DNA of 64,000 nt from NCBI GenBank assembly GCA_044361535.1, contig JBIKIQ010000010.1:66040-130039 (forward strand), written 5' to 3'. Positions 9,028-17,375 of this stretch are shown one piece after another (the stretch's first letter is position 1; each line of letters begins with the position of its first letter). The translations under genes and the position numbers were made by a program. This DNA is from UBA952 sp044361535 (lineage in GTDB: Bacteria > Bacteroidota > Bacteroidia > Flavobacteriales_D > Crocinitomicaceae). The notes beneath the pieces were generated by a model, which made no database searches, was not told the origin of the DNA, and worked only from the letters and a program-made list of their open reading frames with translations.

Positions 9028-11016
9028 TTATTCTAAATAAAGTGTGTACCCTTTTTGATAATCAACTGAATAGTCAAATTGTAAGTTTTGACTTCCGCCC
9101 AGTGATAGATTCAAATTCCATACAAGAATTCCAGTTTTTTCATCCCATTTTGCTGTTCCAAATTCACCATTTTTTACTTTGATGTCATTATTTGTGCTTA
9201 TGGGAAATTGATCTTTCACGACAATTGGAATGGCAGCACCTCCGTTATTTCGCATCCGGATTTCCCAGGTAACTTCGTATTTCTGCCTTGAACCAATTAC
9301 CTTTTTACTGCTTTTATCTTTAACTTTCGTACGCTCAACGATTACCTTTGAATCTTTTCCGAAAGAAAAGGAAAGTGTATCTTTTGTTGAATTAACATCA
9401 ATGTATGATTTTCCAATATAGGTTCCATCGAAATAGATATTGGATTCACCGCTCAATAAATTCAGTTTTTCCCATCCTGTAACTTGAGCAGCTAAAAATA
9501 CAGCCGGATCGATTTTAGGAGCCGTGTGGTATTCATAGAATGCATTTAGCTCAAAGTTATCTATTTGAACACGATGATCCATTCCATCGGTAGGAATTGT
9601 CATTTTAGATTGAATCTGGTATTCCATTCTCAAATCCTTTTTTACGACTTGTGATTGGGCGTAATCTGCTTTATTGTCCCCTAGACTTTTTTCATTTTTA
9701 TCATCCTCGAAACTTGGACTGTTTGTGGTTCTGAATTTTTTCACTTTTCTTTTAGACAACTTTTGTGAAGATCGTATTTCAACTCCGGAAATTTGATTGA
9801 GCATTTGTTCTGTATTTTTACGCTCAGAAACTTTTCCAGAAATCACCACTTCGGATAACTCAACTTCATCTGCCACAAGGAAAAATTTGATGTAAGGAGA
9901 ATTTAAAGGCAATGACAACGATTTATATCCTACAAACGAAGCAATGATTTGTCGTTCGTTACGAGGGACATTTACAGTGAATTTTCCATCTACATTCGTA
10001 ATTGCACCAATGGTTGGGTTAGAAGGAAAGGAGATTTTGGTAAATGGCATTGGTTCGCCTGTATTGGCATCGATAACTTCCCCTTGAATTTTCTCCCCGG
10101 AATAGTCAACCGTTGGTAAATTGCGTTGCGTTTGGTATTTCTGCTGTGGATAGTTGTTGTAATTAATATACCATGGTGCAACTATCGGTTCCTTTGAGTT
10201 TTCATAAGGATCGTTCGTAGATAAAACCATGTCCACATTTTTCCATTCAATTCCAGTATTTTGTGATACGAGAGCTTTTGCTTCCAGCATTATCGGTTTG
10301 CCAATTCCATCGCTTCGCATGTCGTAATAAGGTTTCCAAGATGCTTTGGGAGAAATGTAATTGAAGAAAAACGAGGCATCTGTTTCTTTTTCAACGTCTA
10401 TTTCCACCACGATTTCCGTGTAGTTAATGACTGGCTTACTACGTTGAGACAAAATTTCTTGCTCCAACTTGTTCATTTCTTTGGTCAATTTTTCCAACTC
10501 ATCGTAGATTGCACTTTCACGAACGGTGATTTCATTCATTTTTTGGTGCATGAACGCATAGGCTTCTTTGAGTTCAATCATACTGATTCCCTTATCTTGA
10601 CCTTTTAAATCGCGGTTGCGCATCAAAAGTTCTTTGTCTAGTTCAAGGATTTCGTATTCGTCACGTAAGGCATATTCTTTTTTCTCCATTATCAATCGTT
10701 GTGCATTCAAAGCATCCATTTTTTCATTTGAAATACGAATGTCCTCGAAATTTTTCCTCGTACGAACAGAAAGGATGGTCAAATCTCCATTTGCTTTCAC
10801 TTGAACAGTATTGGGGTCCAAGAAATCAGTTAATTTGGTAAATACTACTTCTTGTTTTCCTTTAATAAGTTGGGTATTGGCTTGATGTTCAATTTGAGCT
10901 CCGAGGAAAAATACGGTTACTTTTTTTGGCTCCGCAGTTAAAGTGATTTCCTTTTCTTTTTGAGCGAATAAAGTGTTTGAGATGAATAATATCGAAACAA
11001 TAATAAAGTTTTTCAT
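9028..11016 (-). CDS. MuiA-like DUF4140/DUF4139 protein, copy C (first gene of operon)
   Basis: A 662-residue paralog that heads the three-gene operon, with a signal peptide (1-19, ending FAQ). DUF4140 lies at about 31-87, a coiled coil at 94-196, DUF4139 is split around an inserted carboxypeptidase-regulatory-like domain (309-380), and the variable cassette spans 384-452. The cassette begins ELSEVVISGKVSERKNTEQM, like the linker that follows the same regulatory domain in TonB receptors, and continues as a basic, polar stretch. The 197 bases upstream should hold the operon promoter. I see TACTTTTAC on the minus strand about 15 bases before the ATG but no perfect TAnnTTTG. Confidence 0.85.
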   Translation of the reverse strand: MKNFIIVSILFISNTLFAQKEKEITLTAEPKKVTVFFLGAQIEHQANTQLIKGKQEVVFTKLTDFLDPNTVQVKANGDLTILSVRTRKNFEDIRISNEKMDALNAQRLIMEKKEYALRDEYEILELDKELLMRNRDLKGQDKGISMIELKEAYAFMHQKMNEITVRESAIYDELEKLTKEMNKLEQEILSQRSKPVINYTEIVVEIDVEKETDASFFFNYISPKASWKPYYDMRSDGIGKPIMLEAKALVSQNTGIEWKNVDMVLSTNDPYENSKEPIVAPWYINYNNYPQQKYQTQRNLPTVDYSGEKIQGEVIDANTGEPMPFTKISFPSNPTIGAITNVDGKFTVNVPRNERQIIASFVGYKSLSLPLNSPYIKFFLVADEVELSEVVISGKVSERKNTEQMLNQISGVEIRSSQKLSKRKVKKFRTTNSPSFEDDKNEKSLGDNKADYAQSQVVKKDLRMEYQIQSKMTIPTDGMDHRVQIDNFELNAFYEYHTAPKIDPAVFLAAQVTGWEKLNLLSGESNIYFDGTYIGKSYIDVNSTKDTLSFSFGKDSKVIVERTKVKDKSSKKVIGSRQKYEVTWEIRMRNNGGAAIPIVVKDQFPISTNNDIKVKNGEFGTAKWDEKTGILVWNLNLSLGGSQNLQFDYSVDYQKGYTLYLE
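9661..9867 (-). other. Variable cassette of copy C
   Basis: This codes for residues 384-452 of copy C: an EVVISG linker, then ISGVEIRSSQKL and a Lys/Arg-rich and then acidic stretch. It is not alignable with the cassettes of copies A and B beyond the first few residues. Confidence 0.55.
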
Positions 11017-11213
11017 TCGGTAAAAGTAAAATTAATATTCCTTTAATAAGCTGTTTGCTAATCAATAGACGGCGTTCATACAACACAGATGCAGAAACGT
11101 TCAAAATTCCATAGAATTGTATTGATTTTTTTAAAAAGCTGTAGTTCAAGAATTTCAACGAAAATGAAAGTTAAAGAATTAATTCATTATCTTTATTCTA
11201 TAAATCATTGATT

Positions 11214-12056
11214 ATGAATAGAAAAATATACTTTTTACTTGGTTTCTTATTTGCTTTTCAATTGATACATTCATCCTACTATTCCCAATCTTTCTTGACA
11301 AATGGTCAAGTGTTTAATTTTGAGGTTGGTGATGTAATACAGGGTCGTTATCAGTCTAGTGCACCCTTTTCTTTTGGCCCTCCTGGTTATGAAACTAAAA
11401 CGATTATTGGAAAAGAGATTAGCCAATCCTTAGATACAATTTATTACACTATTAAACGTGATTATTATATTCCACCTGCTTGTCCAACTTGTAGCCCGAC
11501 ATTTAGTTATGATACAATCATTCAAACAATTACAAATTTGGATTTGCCTGCTAACCATTTAAACGAAACATCTTGTTTTGACTTAAGAGACACCTCTTAT
11601 GTCGATTTTTGTGGCCGAGTAGTATGGGAAAAAATACCAGTTACTGTTGAAAATTGCTTTGAACCAGTTACACATACCACTACATTTGTAGCAGGTGTTG
11701 GAGGACCATTTTTTACAAAAAATGATCCCAAAGGTCCACTTTATACTGAATTTGTTTTGATTTATTATTCGAAAGATACAATTAGTTGTGGTAACTTAAT
11801 GGTTTCAATACCGGAGTTGGTTGAAAATAAAAACCCATTAAAAATATACCCTAATCCTGCGAGTGAAAATCTTTTCCTTTCAGAACTTAATGAAAATCAA
11901 ATTGGAGAAAAGGCTTTAATTTGTGATTATCTAGGTCAGAAAATAGTTGAATTTCAGATTGAATCAACCAATCAAAAAATTGATGTATCTCATTTTGAAT
12001 CAGGTGTTTATTTTCTGTATATATTAGGGAGAATCGGAAAATTTGTAATTAAATAA
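11214..12056 (+). CDS. Secreted protein with T9SS type A sorting domain
   Basis: A 280-residue secreted protein of unknown function. A signal peptide covers about residues 1-24. The middle region has Cys pairs (CPTCSPTF, SCFDL, DFCGRV, NCFEP) that could form disulfides. The C-terminal ~75 residues begin KIYPNPASENLFLSEL and end GVYFLYILGRIGKFVIK, the type A sorting domain recognised by the type IX secretion system. I chose ATG at 11214; an in-frame TTG at 11208 would add two residues. It is flanked by the divergent MuiA-like operon and by bioB with its own promoter, so it is probably monocistronic. Confidence 0.85.
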   Translation: MNRKIYFLLGFLFAFQLIHSSYYSQSFLTNGQVFNFEVGDVIQGRYQSSAPFSFGPPGYETKTIIGKEISQSLDTIYYTIKRDYYIPPACPTCSPTFSYDTIIQTITNLDLPANHLNETSCFDLRDTSYVDFCGRVVWEKIPVTVENCFEPVTHTTTFVAGVGGPFFTKNDPKGPLYTEFVLIYYSKDTISCGNLMVSIPELVENKNPLKIYPNPASENLFLSELNENQIGEKALICDYLGQKIVEFQIESTNQKIDVSHFESGVYFLYILGRIGKFVIK

Positions 12057-12111
12057 TTGATTTATTTTCCCGACTTACTATCAATTCTAGGGATTGTACG
12101 AAATTTTAACA

Positions 12112-12138
12112 TTGTCAATTCAACATTCCTTATATTTG
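12112..12138 (+). promoter_or_regulatory. Promoter of the bioB operon
   Basis: TATATTTG at 12131-12138 matches the Bacteroidetes -7 element. A TTG at 12112-12114 lies 16 bases upstream, slightly closer than usual. The bioB ATG is 17 bases downstream. Confidence 0.55.
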
Positions 12139-12155
12139 TACTTCATTTTTGAATC

Positions 12156-13265
12156 ATGAAAATAAATCCAGCATACCAAACCAAGCAAGAACTACTTGAT
12201 CTGTACAATAAGCCTTTATTAGAATTGGTTTTTGAGGCAGCAACAATTCATCGTCAGTTTCACAATCCTCGTGAAGTTCAAATGTCGTCGTTATTAAGCA
12301 TAAAAACGGGTGGTTGCGCTGAAGATTGTGGGTATTGTCCTCAGGCTGCTCGATACAATACAGATGTGGAAGCGCATAAATTAATGACCGTAGAATCTGT
12401 TGTTGAACAAGCTAAAAATGCGAAAGCAAATGGTTCTTCTCGCTTGTGTATGGGTGCAGCGTGGAGAGAAGTGAGAGATAACAAAGATTTTGACAATGTT
12501 GTTGAGATGGTTCAGGAGGTAAATAACCTGGGAATGGAAGTTTGTTGTACGCTCGGTATGATGAATGAAGATCAAGCAAAACGTTTAAAAAATGCGGGCT
12601 TATTTGCTTACAATCACAATTTGGATTCATCACCTGAATTTTATGGAGATATAATCTCGACGCGAGAATATGAAGATCGATTGAATACGATAGAAAATGC
12701 TCGTAAAGCGGGAATTACAGTTTGTTCTGGAGGAATTATTGGAATGGGTGAAGCTATTGAAGACCGTGTTGGTTTGTTGATGAGTTACATGAAAATGGAG
12801 AACCCACCTGAATCAATTCCAATAAATGCACTTGTTGCCGTTGAAGGAACTCCACTCGAGGACCAAAAGCCCATTGAACAATGGGAAATGATTCGCATGG
12901 TTGCGACAACTCGGATTGTTTTTCCGGAAGCTATCGTGCGTTTATCTGCGGGAAGAACAAAAATGAATATGGAAGGTCAAGCTCTTTGCTTTATGGCTGG
13001 CGCTGGATCAATTTTCGCAGGGGATAAATTATTGACAACACCTAATCCAGAATTTAACGAGGATAAAGAAATGTTCGATATTTTAGGGCTAATTCCAAAA
13101 GAGCCATTTAAAGATGCTGAGCAGCCAGTGAGTATTCGCGATGAAAAAATCGAAGAAAGAAAACGTAAAGAGGCTCAACGCGAAATGGAGTTGAAAGAAG
13201 CGCGTGAACAAGCACTTCAAAATGGATTCGAACCTCGAAAAATGACTTCGGTAGATTCAATCTAA
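12156..13265 (+). CDS. bioB: Biotin synthase BioB
   Basis: This 369-residue radical-SAM enzyme inserts sulfur into dethiobiotin, the last step of biotin synthesis. The SAM [4Fe-4S] motif is GGCAEDCGYCPQ with Cys54, Cys58 and Cys61. Other family motifs are present: SSRLCMGAAWRE, CCTLGMM, AYNHNLDSSPEFY, CSGGIIGMGE and RLSAGRTKM. The catalytic core ends near residue 315. The remaining ~55 residues are a Glu/Lys/Arg-rich extension that is longer than in E. coli BioB (346 residues in total). bioF starts immediately after the stop codon, so the two form an operon. No other bio genes are visible in the window. Confidence 0.97.
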   Translation: MKINPAYQTKQELLDLYNKPLLELVFEAATIHRQFHNPREVQMSSLLSIKTGGCAEDCGYCPQAARYNTDVEAHKLMTVESVVEQAKNAKANGSSRLCMGAAWREVRDNKDFDNVVEMVQEVNNLGMEVCCTLGMMNEDQAKRLKNAGLFAYNHNLDSSPEFYGDIISTREYEDRLNTIENARKAGITVCSGGIIGMGEAIEDRVGLLMSYMKMENPPESIPINALVAVEGTPLEDQKPIEQWEMIRMVATTRIVFPEAIVRLSAGRTKMNMEGQALCFMAGAGSIFAGDKLLTTPNPEFNEDKEMFDILGLIPKEPFKDAEQPVSIRDEKIEERKRKEAQREMELKEAREQALQNGFEPRKMTSVDSI

Positions 13266-14354
13266 ATGCATCCGAAACTTTTAGAAAAACTGCATAAACG
13301 AAAGTTAGAAGGAACTTTTCGCGAGTTAACTTCTATGGATTCAATGGTAGATTTTTATTCGAACGACTACCTTGGATTCTCTTTAGAAAATCAACAAAAT
13401 GTTTCTTTAAAAGGATCAACAGGTTCTCGATTAATTTCAGGAAATTCTGATGAAGCAGAAGAATGTGAATCCTTTTTGGCAAAACATTTTAATGCAGAGG
13501 CAGCTTTGGTCTTTAATTCCGGTTATTCAGCGAATCTTGGTCTACTTAGTTCTATTCCACAACGAGGTGATATTATTTTGTACGACGAGAGAATTCATGC
13601 AAGTGCTAAAGAAGGAATGCGCTTATCTTTTGCTGATTCATTTTCTTTCAAACACCACGATTACACTGATTTAGAAAGATTATTAGATAAACATGATGAA
13701 AAGGTAATTTATGTTGTTGTTGAATCGCTCTATTCCATGGATGGAACAATGACATATTTTCGAAAACTCACCCATTTATGTAATAAATACAAAGCCTTTT
13801 TGATTGTTGACGAGGCACATAGTGCAGGTATTTTTGGAAAAGAGGGAAGGGGAGTGGTTCATGCATTAGAAATTGAAGATGAAGTTTTTGCACGAATAGT
13901 GACCTTTGGAAAGGCATACGGATTAGTAGGTGCGGCAATTTTAGGTTCGGCTGACTTGAAAAATTATTTGGTGAATTTTGCGCGATCATTTATTTATACA
14001 ACAGCCTTGCCGAATAAAATCTATAAATTGATTGAGTACAATGTAGGTTCCCGGTTGGTTGTTGAAAAACAAAATTTGTTACATGCGAATATTTCTTCTT
14101 TTAGGGAGAATTTCACTTCCGAAATGCTGGTTTCTGAAGTAAATTCACCCATTCAAGTACTTCAAATTGGTAACAAAGAAAAAGCCAAACAAATAGCAAT
14201 TTCTTGTCAAGCAAAAAATCTAGCGATTAAACCTATCTTTTCTCCAACTGTTCCTGAAGGTCAAGAGAGCATAAGAATCTGTTTGCATTCATTTGATAGT
14301 CAAAATGACATTCGCATCCTTATTGATATCCTTAAAAATGAGTTGAATCAATGA
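13266..14354 (+). CDS. bioF: 8-amino-7-oxononanoate synthase (BioF-type aminotransferase)
   Basis: A 362-residue PLP enzyme of the alpha-oxoamine synthase family. Directly behind bioB, it most likely condenses pimeloyl-ACP/CoA with alanine in biotin synthesis. Motifs seen: YSNDYLGFS near the N terminus, SGYSANLG, His111 (ERIHAS), the PLP-binding VDEAHS (181-186) and the Schiff-base Lys216 in TFGKAYG. The start ATG touches the bioB stop (TAA-ATG). The related glycine C-acetyltransferase (Kbl) is the main alternative, but the bioB context argues for BioF. Its last four bases overlap the next gene's ATG, implying translational coupling. Confidence 0.88.
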   Translation: MHPKLLEKLHKRKLEGTFRELTSMDSMVDFYSNDYLGFSLENQQNVSLKGSTGSRLISGNSDEAEECESFLAKHFNAEAALVFNSGYSANLGLLSSIPQRGDIILYDERIHASAKEGMRLSFADSFSFKHHDYTDLERLLDKHDEKVIYVVVESLYSMDGTMTYFRKLTHLCNKYKAFLIVDEAHSAGIFGKEGRGVVHALEIEDEVFARIVTFGKAYGLVGAAILGSADLKNYLVNFARSFIYTTALPNKIYKLIEYNVGSRLVVEKQNLLHANISSFRENFTSEMLVSEVNSPIQVLQIGNKEKAKQIAISCQAKNLAIKPIFSPTVPEGQESIRICLHSFDSQNDIRILIDILKNELNQ

Positions 14355-14848
14355 AACGAATAGGGTTGTTATCAGATACGCATGGTTATTTGGATGATCG
14401 AATCAAACATTACTTTGATGAGGTAGATGAAATATGGCACGCTGGAGACATAGGAACCATTGAGGTGTTAGATGAATTGAATAAGTTTAAACCTACGCGG
14501 GCAGTCTGGGGAAATATTGATGATCATGTAATTCGAAAAGAAACGAAGGAGTTTTTGCGTTTCTCGTGCGAAAATGTAGATGTTCTAATCACACATATTG
14601 GTGGTAAACCGGGAAAATATTCAAAACCTGCCTACGAAGAATTGCAAAAGGGCAGTCCCAAATTATTTATCTGCGGACATTCCCATATCCTTTTGGTTAA
14701 AATGGATCCGCATTTCAATATGCTTTGGGTAAATCCGGGCGCATGTGGAATAAAGGGCTTTCATCAAGTTCGAACGATAATTCGGTTTTCAATTACAGAT
14801 GATCGTATTCACGATTTAGAGGCAATAGAACTTGGAAAAAGAGCTTAA
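14351..14848 (+). CDS. YfcE/MJ0936-type metallophosphoesterase
   Basis: A 165-residue calcineurin-like phosphoesterase of the YfcE family. The two-metal site motifs are in order: SDTHG (Asp9, His11), HAGDIG (Asp33), GNIDD (Asn55), a His in THIGGKPG, and CGHSH near the C terminus. Family members hydrolyse phosphodiesters in vitro, and the natural substrate is usually unknown. The ATG overlaps the bioF stop (ATGA), so it is the third gene of that operon. Its 3' end overlaps the convergent thioesterase by four bases. Confidence 0.88.
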   Translation: MKRIGLLSDTHGYLDDRIKHYFDEVDEIWHAGDIGTIEVLDELNKFKPTRAVWGNIDDHVIRKETKEFLRFSCENVDVLITHIGGKPGKYSKPAYEELQKGSPKLFICGHSHILLVKMDPHFNMLWVNPGACGIKGFHQVRTIIRFSITDDRIHDLEAIELGKRA

Positions 14849-15393
14849 ATTTTTATTTCACATTTTTCACCATCACAAAGGGCGTTGATGTCATCGGATG
14901 ATAAATTGGATAGATCAGATTTAAGGAGTTCTCGTTTTTCCTTTGAAAATTTCTTAATCATTTTACCTTCACAAAATCGAATAAGTTGAACGTTATTCTC
15001 GATGATTACTCCTGGAACTTTTGTAAGATTTCCATTTTCATCTTTTGCTGCCATAGTAAAATAACACGAATTTGTATGTTTTGTGACTTTTGTTCGTGGA
15101 TTAACTGATTCAACACGAATGCCAATAATCATGGTTGTATTCCCAACATAATTAACCGAGGCCATTAAGTGAATCAAATCACCAACTTCAACAGGACTCA
15201 AAAACTCAACTCCTTCAACAGCAACGGTTACACAATAGTTTTCAGCGTGTTTTGTTCCACACACATAGGCGATTTTATCCATTAATGATAACAAGATTCC
15301 ACCGTGAACCTTTCCTCCAAAATTGGCATAACTAGGAATCATTAATTCTGTTAATGTTGTTTCTGATTCACTTATTTTCTTGTAGTCAGTCAT
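14845..15393 (-). CDS. Acyl-CoA thioesterase, hotdog fold (YciA/BACH-like)
   Basis: A 182-residue cytoplasmic thioesterase expected to hydrolyse acyl-CoA. The single hotdog domain covers about residues 8-125. It carries the family signature ANFGGKVHGGILLSLMDKIAYVC, where in this family Asn and Asp form the active site; then VAVEGVEFLSPVEVGDLI and TKHTNSCYFTMAAKD. The ~45 C-terminal residues are basic and then acidic, and outside the core. It overlaps the upstream GLPGLI-like gene by 8 bases on the same strand, so the two are probably co-transcribed. Confidence 0.88.
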   Translation of the reverse strand: MTDYKKISESETTLTELMIPSYANFGGKVHGGILLSLMDKIAYVCGTKHAENYCVTVAVEGVEFLSPVEVGDLIHLMASVNYVGNTTMIIGIRVESVNPRTKVTKHTNSCYFTMAAKDENGNLTKVPGVIIENNVQLIRFCEGKMIKKFSKEKRELLKSDLSNLSSDDINALCDGEKCEIKI

Positions 15394-16033
15394 TTTTATT
15401 TGAATTATTTAATAAATCAACAAATTCATCAAAGGTTATCTTTATGTAATTACTCGGAACTCCAAAAAGATCGTAATTGGGTGCTATATTCGTGTATTTT
15501 TTCAAGCGATATTCTAAAATTCCATCTTCAGTTTCTATATAATACAAAACGGGTAATCCGGGAAAATCAGTGTAGGCTTCTTGATACCTTGCGGCGTAAT
15601 TTTTACTGTAATAGCAATTGAATGTTTTTTGCGATTTTAAAAGTGTAAGCTTTAGTTTTTTAGCTGCTAAACCGCCAATATTTCGGCTTCCAAAACTTTT
15701 TTTCCAAGAGTATTTCAACGCGGTATTTGCAGTATCAGTTTTAGAAAAATCTCCTTTAATGGCATAATTTTTATTTTCATCCAAAGAAATGAGTAAATAG
15801 GATTTTTTCTTAACTAAATGTTTAATAAAAGACTGGTTTCCAAAAACATAAGATTCGGTTTCAATGCGGATGATAGAATCAAGAGATAGGATATGCATGA
15901 GTTGAGGTTTTTCATCCTTCAACTCGATATTTCTTATCTCATACTCCAATGTGCCGATAAAGGGTAAGTTCTTTTGACTAAAAAAGGGTGTTGTTATAAG
16001 TAAGAGTAGTGACCAAATAAGGAATATTTTCAT
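15386..16033 (-). CDS. Secreted protein, GLPGLI/DUF4412-like
   Basis: A secreted protein of 215 residues with a signal peptide of about 20 residues ending FFSQ. Beta-strand pattern and the late motif FPGLPVLYYIETEDGILEYRLKKY resemble the GLPGLI and DUF4412 groups of Bacteroidetes periplasmic proteins, whose function is unknown. I chose ATG at 16033, which puts the signal peptide at the N terminus; an upstream start at 16060 would add nine polar residues. The 3' end overlaps the thioesterase start. Confidence 0.65.
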   Translation of the reverse strand: MKIFLIWSLLLLITTPFFSQKNLPFIGTLEYEIRNIELKDEKPQLMHILSLDSIIRIETESYVFGNQSFIKHLVKKKSYLLISLDENKNYAIKGDFSKTDTANTALKYSWKKSFGSRNIGGLAAKKLKLTLLKSQKTFNCYYSKNYAARYQEAYTDFPGLPVLYYIETEDGILEYRLKKYTNIAPNYDLFGVPSNYIKITFDEFVDLLNNSNKND

Positions 16034-16065
16034 TGTTTTACTTTGAGAACAAAGATGCAAAAATT

Positions 16066-16097
16066 TTGATTGCAGATTAATTAAATTATTAAATTTG
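16066..16097 (+). promoter_or_regulatory. Promoter of the STAS-rnz operon
   Basis: TAAATTTG at 16090-16097 is a -7 element, with TTTG ending at 16068 (21-base spacer). The STAS gene ATG is 16 bases downstream. Confidence 0.55.
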
Positions 16098-16113
16098 AAA
16101 AAATCTTGATGTT

Positions 16114-16455
16114 ATGAATTTTGAACTACAACACAACGAAAATATTGTAACTGTCATTTCTCATATTGAAAAATTAGATGCAAATACTGCGGCCGAGCTT
16201 AAAGGGCATTTTTTGTACATCAATAAAAATAACAGAAATAGAGTCATTTTTGACATGTCAGCCACAAAATACTGCGATTCTTCTGGGTTGAGTGCAATTT
16301 TGATGGCAAATCGTTTGTGCAAGGATACAAATGGAAAGTTCATTTTGTGTAATGTTCAACCTAACGTAATGAAATTAATCTCGATTGCACAATTGGACAA
16401 GGTGATTGATATTGAGCTAAATCACAAAGATTCATTGGCAAGATTTCATTCGTGA
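16114..16455 (+). CDS. STAS-domain anti-anti-sigma factor-like protein
   Basis: A 113-residue single STAS domain. The SpoIIAA-type phosphorylation motif CDSSGLSAIL (53-62) is intact, with the Asp-Ser-Ser-Gly core. In this family a Ser is phosphorylated by an anti-sigma kinase and dephosphorylated by a PP2C phosphatase. No kinase, phosphatase or sigma factor is encoded nearby. The stop overlaps the GTG start of RNase Z by four bases, a pairing that implies coupled translation. Confidence 0.85.
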   Translation: MNFELQHNENIVTVISHIEKLDANTAAELKGHFLYINKNNRNRVIFDMSATKYCDSSGLSAILMANRLCKDTNGKFILCNVQPNVMKLISIAQLDKVIDIELNHKDSLARFHS

Positions 16456-17372
16456 GTTTCACAGTGACCATTTTAGGAAGCGGTTCTGCTGTACCTACTA
16501 ATTCTAGATTTCCAACATCTCAACTTGTAACATGTAACAATCGTCACATTCTTATAGACTGTGGTGAAGGTACACAATTTCAGTTGAGAAAATTCAACCT
16601 TAAAATTCAATCCATTCAGATCATTTTGATTTCTCATTTGCATGGTGATCATTTCTTTGGATTACCCGGCTTGTTGAGTACTATGCATTTATTAGGTCGA
16701 GATAAAGGCTTGAAAATTATTGGTCCAGAAGGATTGGAAAATTGCGTTCGTAGTCAATTAGAAATTGGACATCATAAATTGGCTTTTGAGATTGAGTTTA
16801 TAGCGTTACAGAAAAATGCGAATACTTGTATCTACCGCGATAAAGTTCTTGAGATTAATACTTTTCCATTAAATCATCGCATTCAAACACAAGGTTACTT
16901 GATTAAAGAAATTCAAGGCGAACTTAATATCCGAAAAGATCGATTAGAACAAGAAAATATTCCTTTGGAAATTATTCATCAACTCAAAGCAGGAAAAGAT
17001 GTTTTAGATTCATCGGGTAAATTCTGGAAGTATAAGAATTACACGCTTCCACCGAAATCCTTATTCTCTTATGCGTATTGCTCAGATACAAAGTATGACG
17101 AACGAATTTGCGAACATATTCAAGGTTCAACGCTTTTGTATCACGAAGCGACTTTTGTAGAAAAAGATTCAGGAAGAGCAAAACTTACTTTCCATTCAAC
17201 GGCTTTAGATGCTGCTAAAATAGCCGTCAAAAGTCAAGTGAAAAAATTAATAATGGGACACATTAGCGCAAGATACTCAACACCTATCCAACATGTTTCA
17301 GAGGCAAAAGAAATCTTTGAAAATGTTGAATTCGCAGAGGATGGTCTAATAATAAACTTGACTGAAATATAG
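16452..17372 (+). CDS. rnz: Ribonuclease Z
   Basis: This 306-residue metallo-beta-lactamase-fold endonuclease trims the 3' ends of tRNA precursors. The zinc motif SHLHGDH (His62, His64, Asp66, His67) is intact. The N-terminal LGSGSAVPT and IDCGEGTQFQLRKF stretches, YCSDT and the late MGHISARYS are classic RNase Z. The start is GTG at 16452, overlapping the STAS stop. This fits the family's N terminus exactly. It ends three bases before the convergent glutathione peroxidase gene. Confidence 0.95.
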   Translation: MSFTVTILGSGSAVPTNSRFPTSQLVTCNNRHILIDCGEGTQFQLRKFNLKIQSIQIILISHLHGDHFFGLPGLLSTMHLLGRDKGLKIIGPEGLENCVRSQLEIGHHKLAFEIEFIALQKNANTCIYRDKVLEINTFPLNHRIQTQGYLIKEIQGELNIRKDRLEQENIPLEIIHQLKAGKDVLDSSGKFWKYKNYTLPPKSLFSYAYCSDTKYDERICEHIQGSTLLYHEATFVEKDSGRAKLTFHSTALDAAKIAVKSQVKKLIMGHISARYSTPIQHVSEAKEIFENVEFAEDGLIINLTEI

Positions 17373-17375
17373 TTT

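Noticed and set aside
5001..11016. Repeat structure suggesting a mobile or CRISPR-like array
   Set aside because: The long similarity is explained by three tandem paralogous genes; there are no terminal inverted repeats, transposase or regular short spacers.
10889..11158. Minus-strand ORF of 89 residues overlapping the start of MuiA-like copy C
   Set aside because: Out of frame with the real gene, no recognisable motif and poor composition; the overlapping copy C start has a clean signal peptide.
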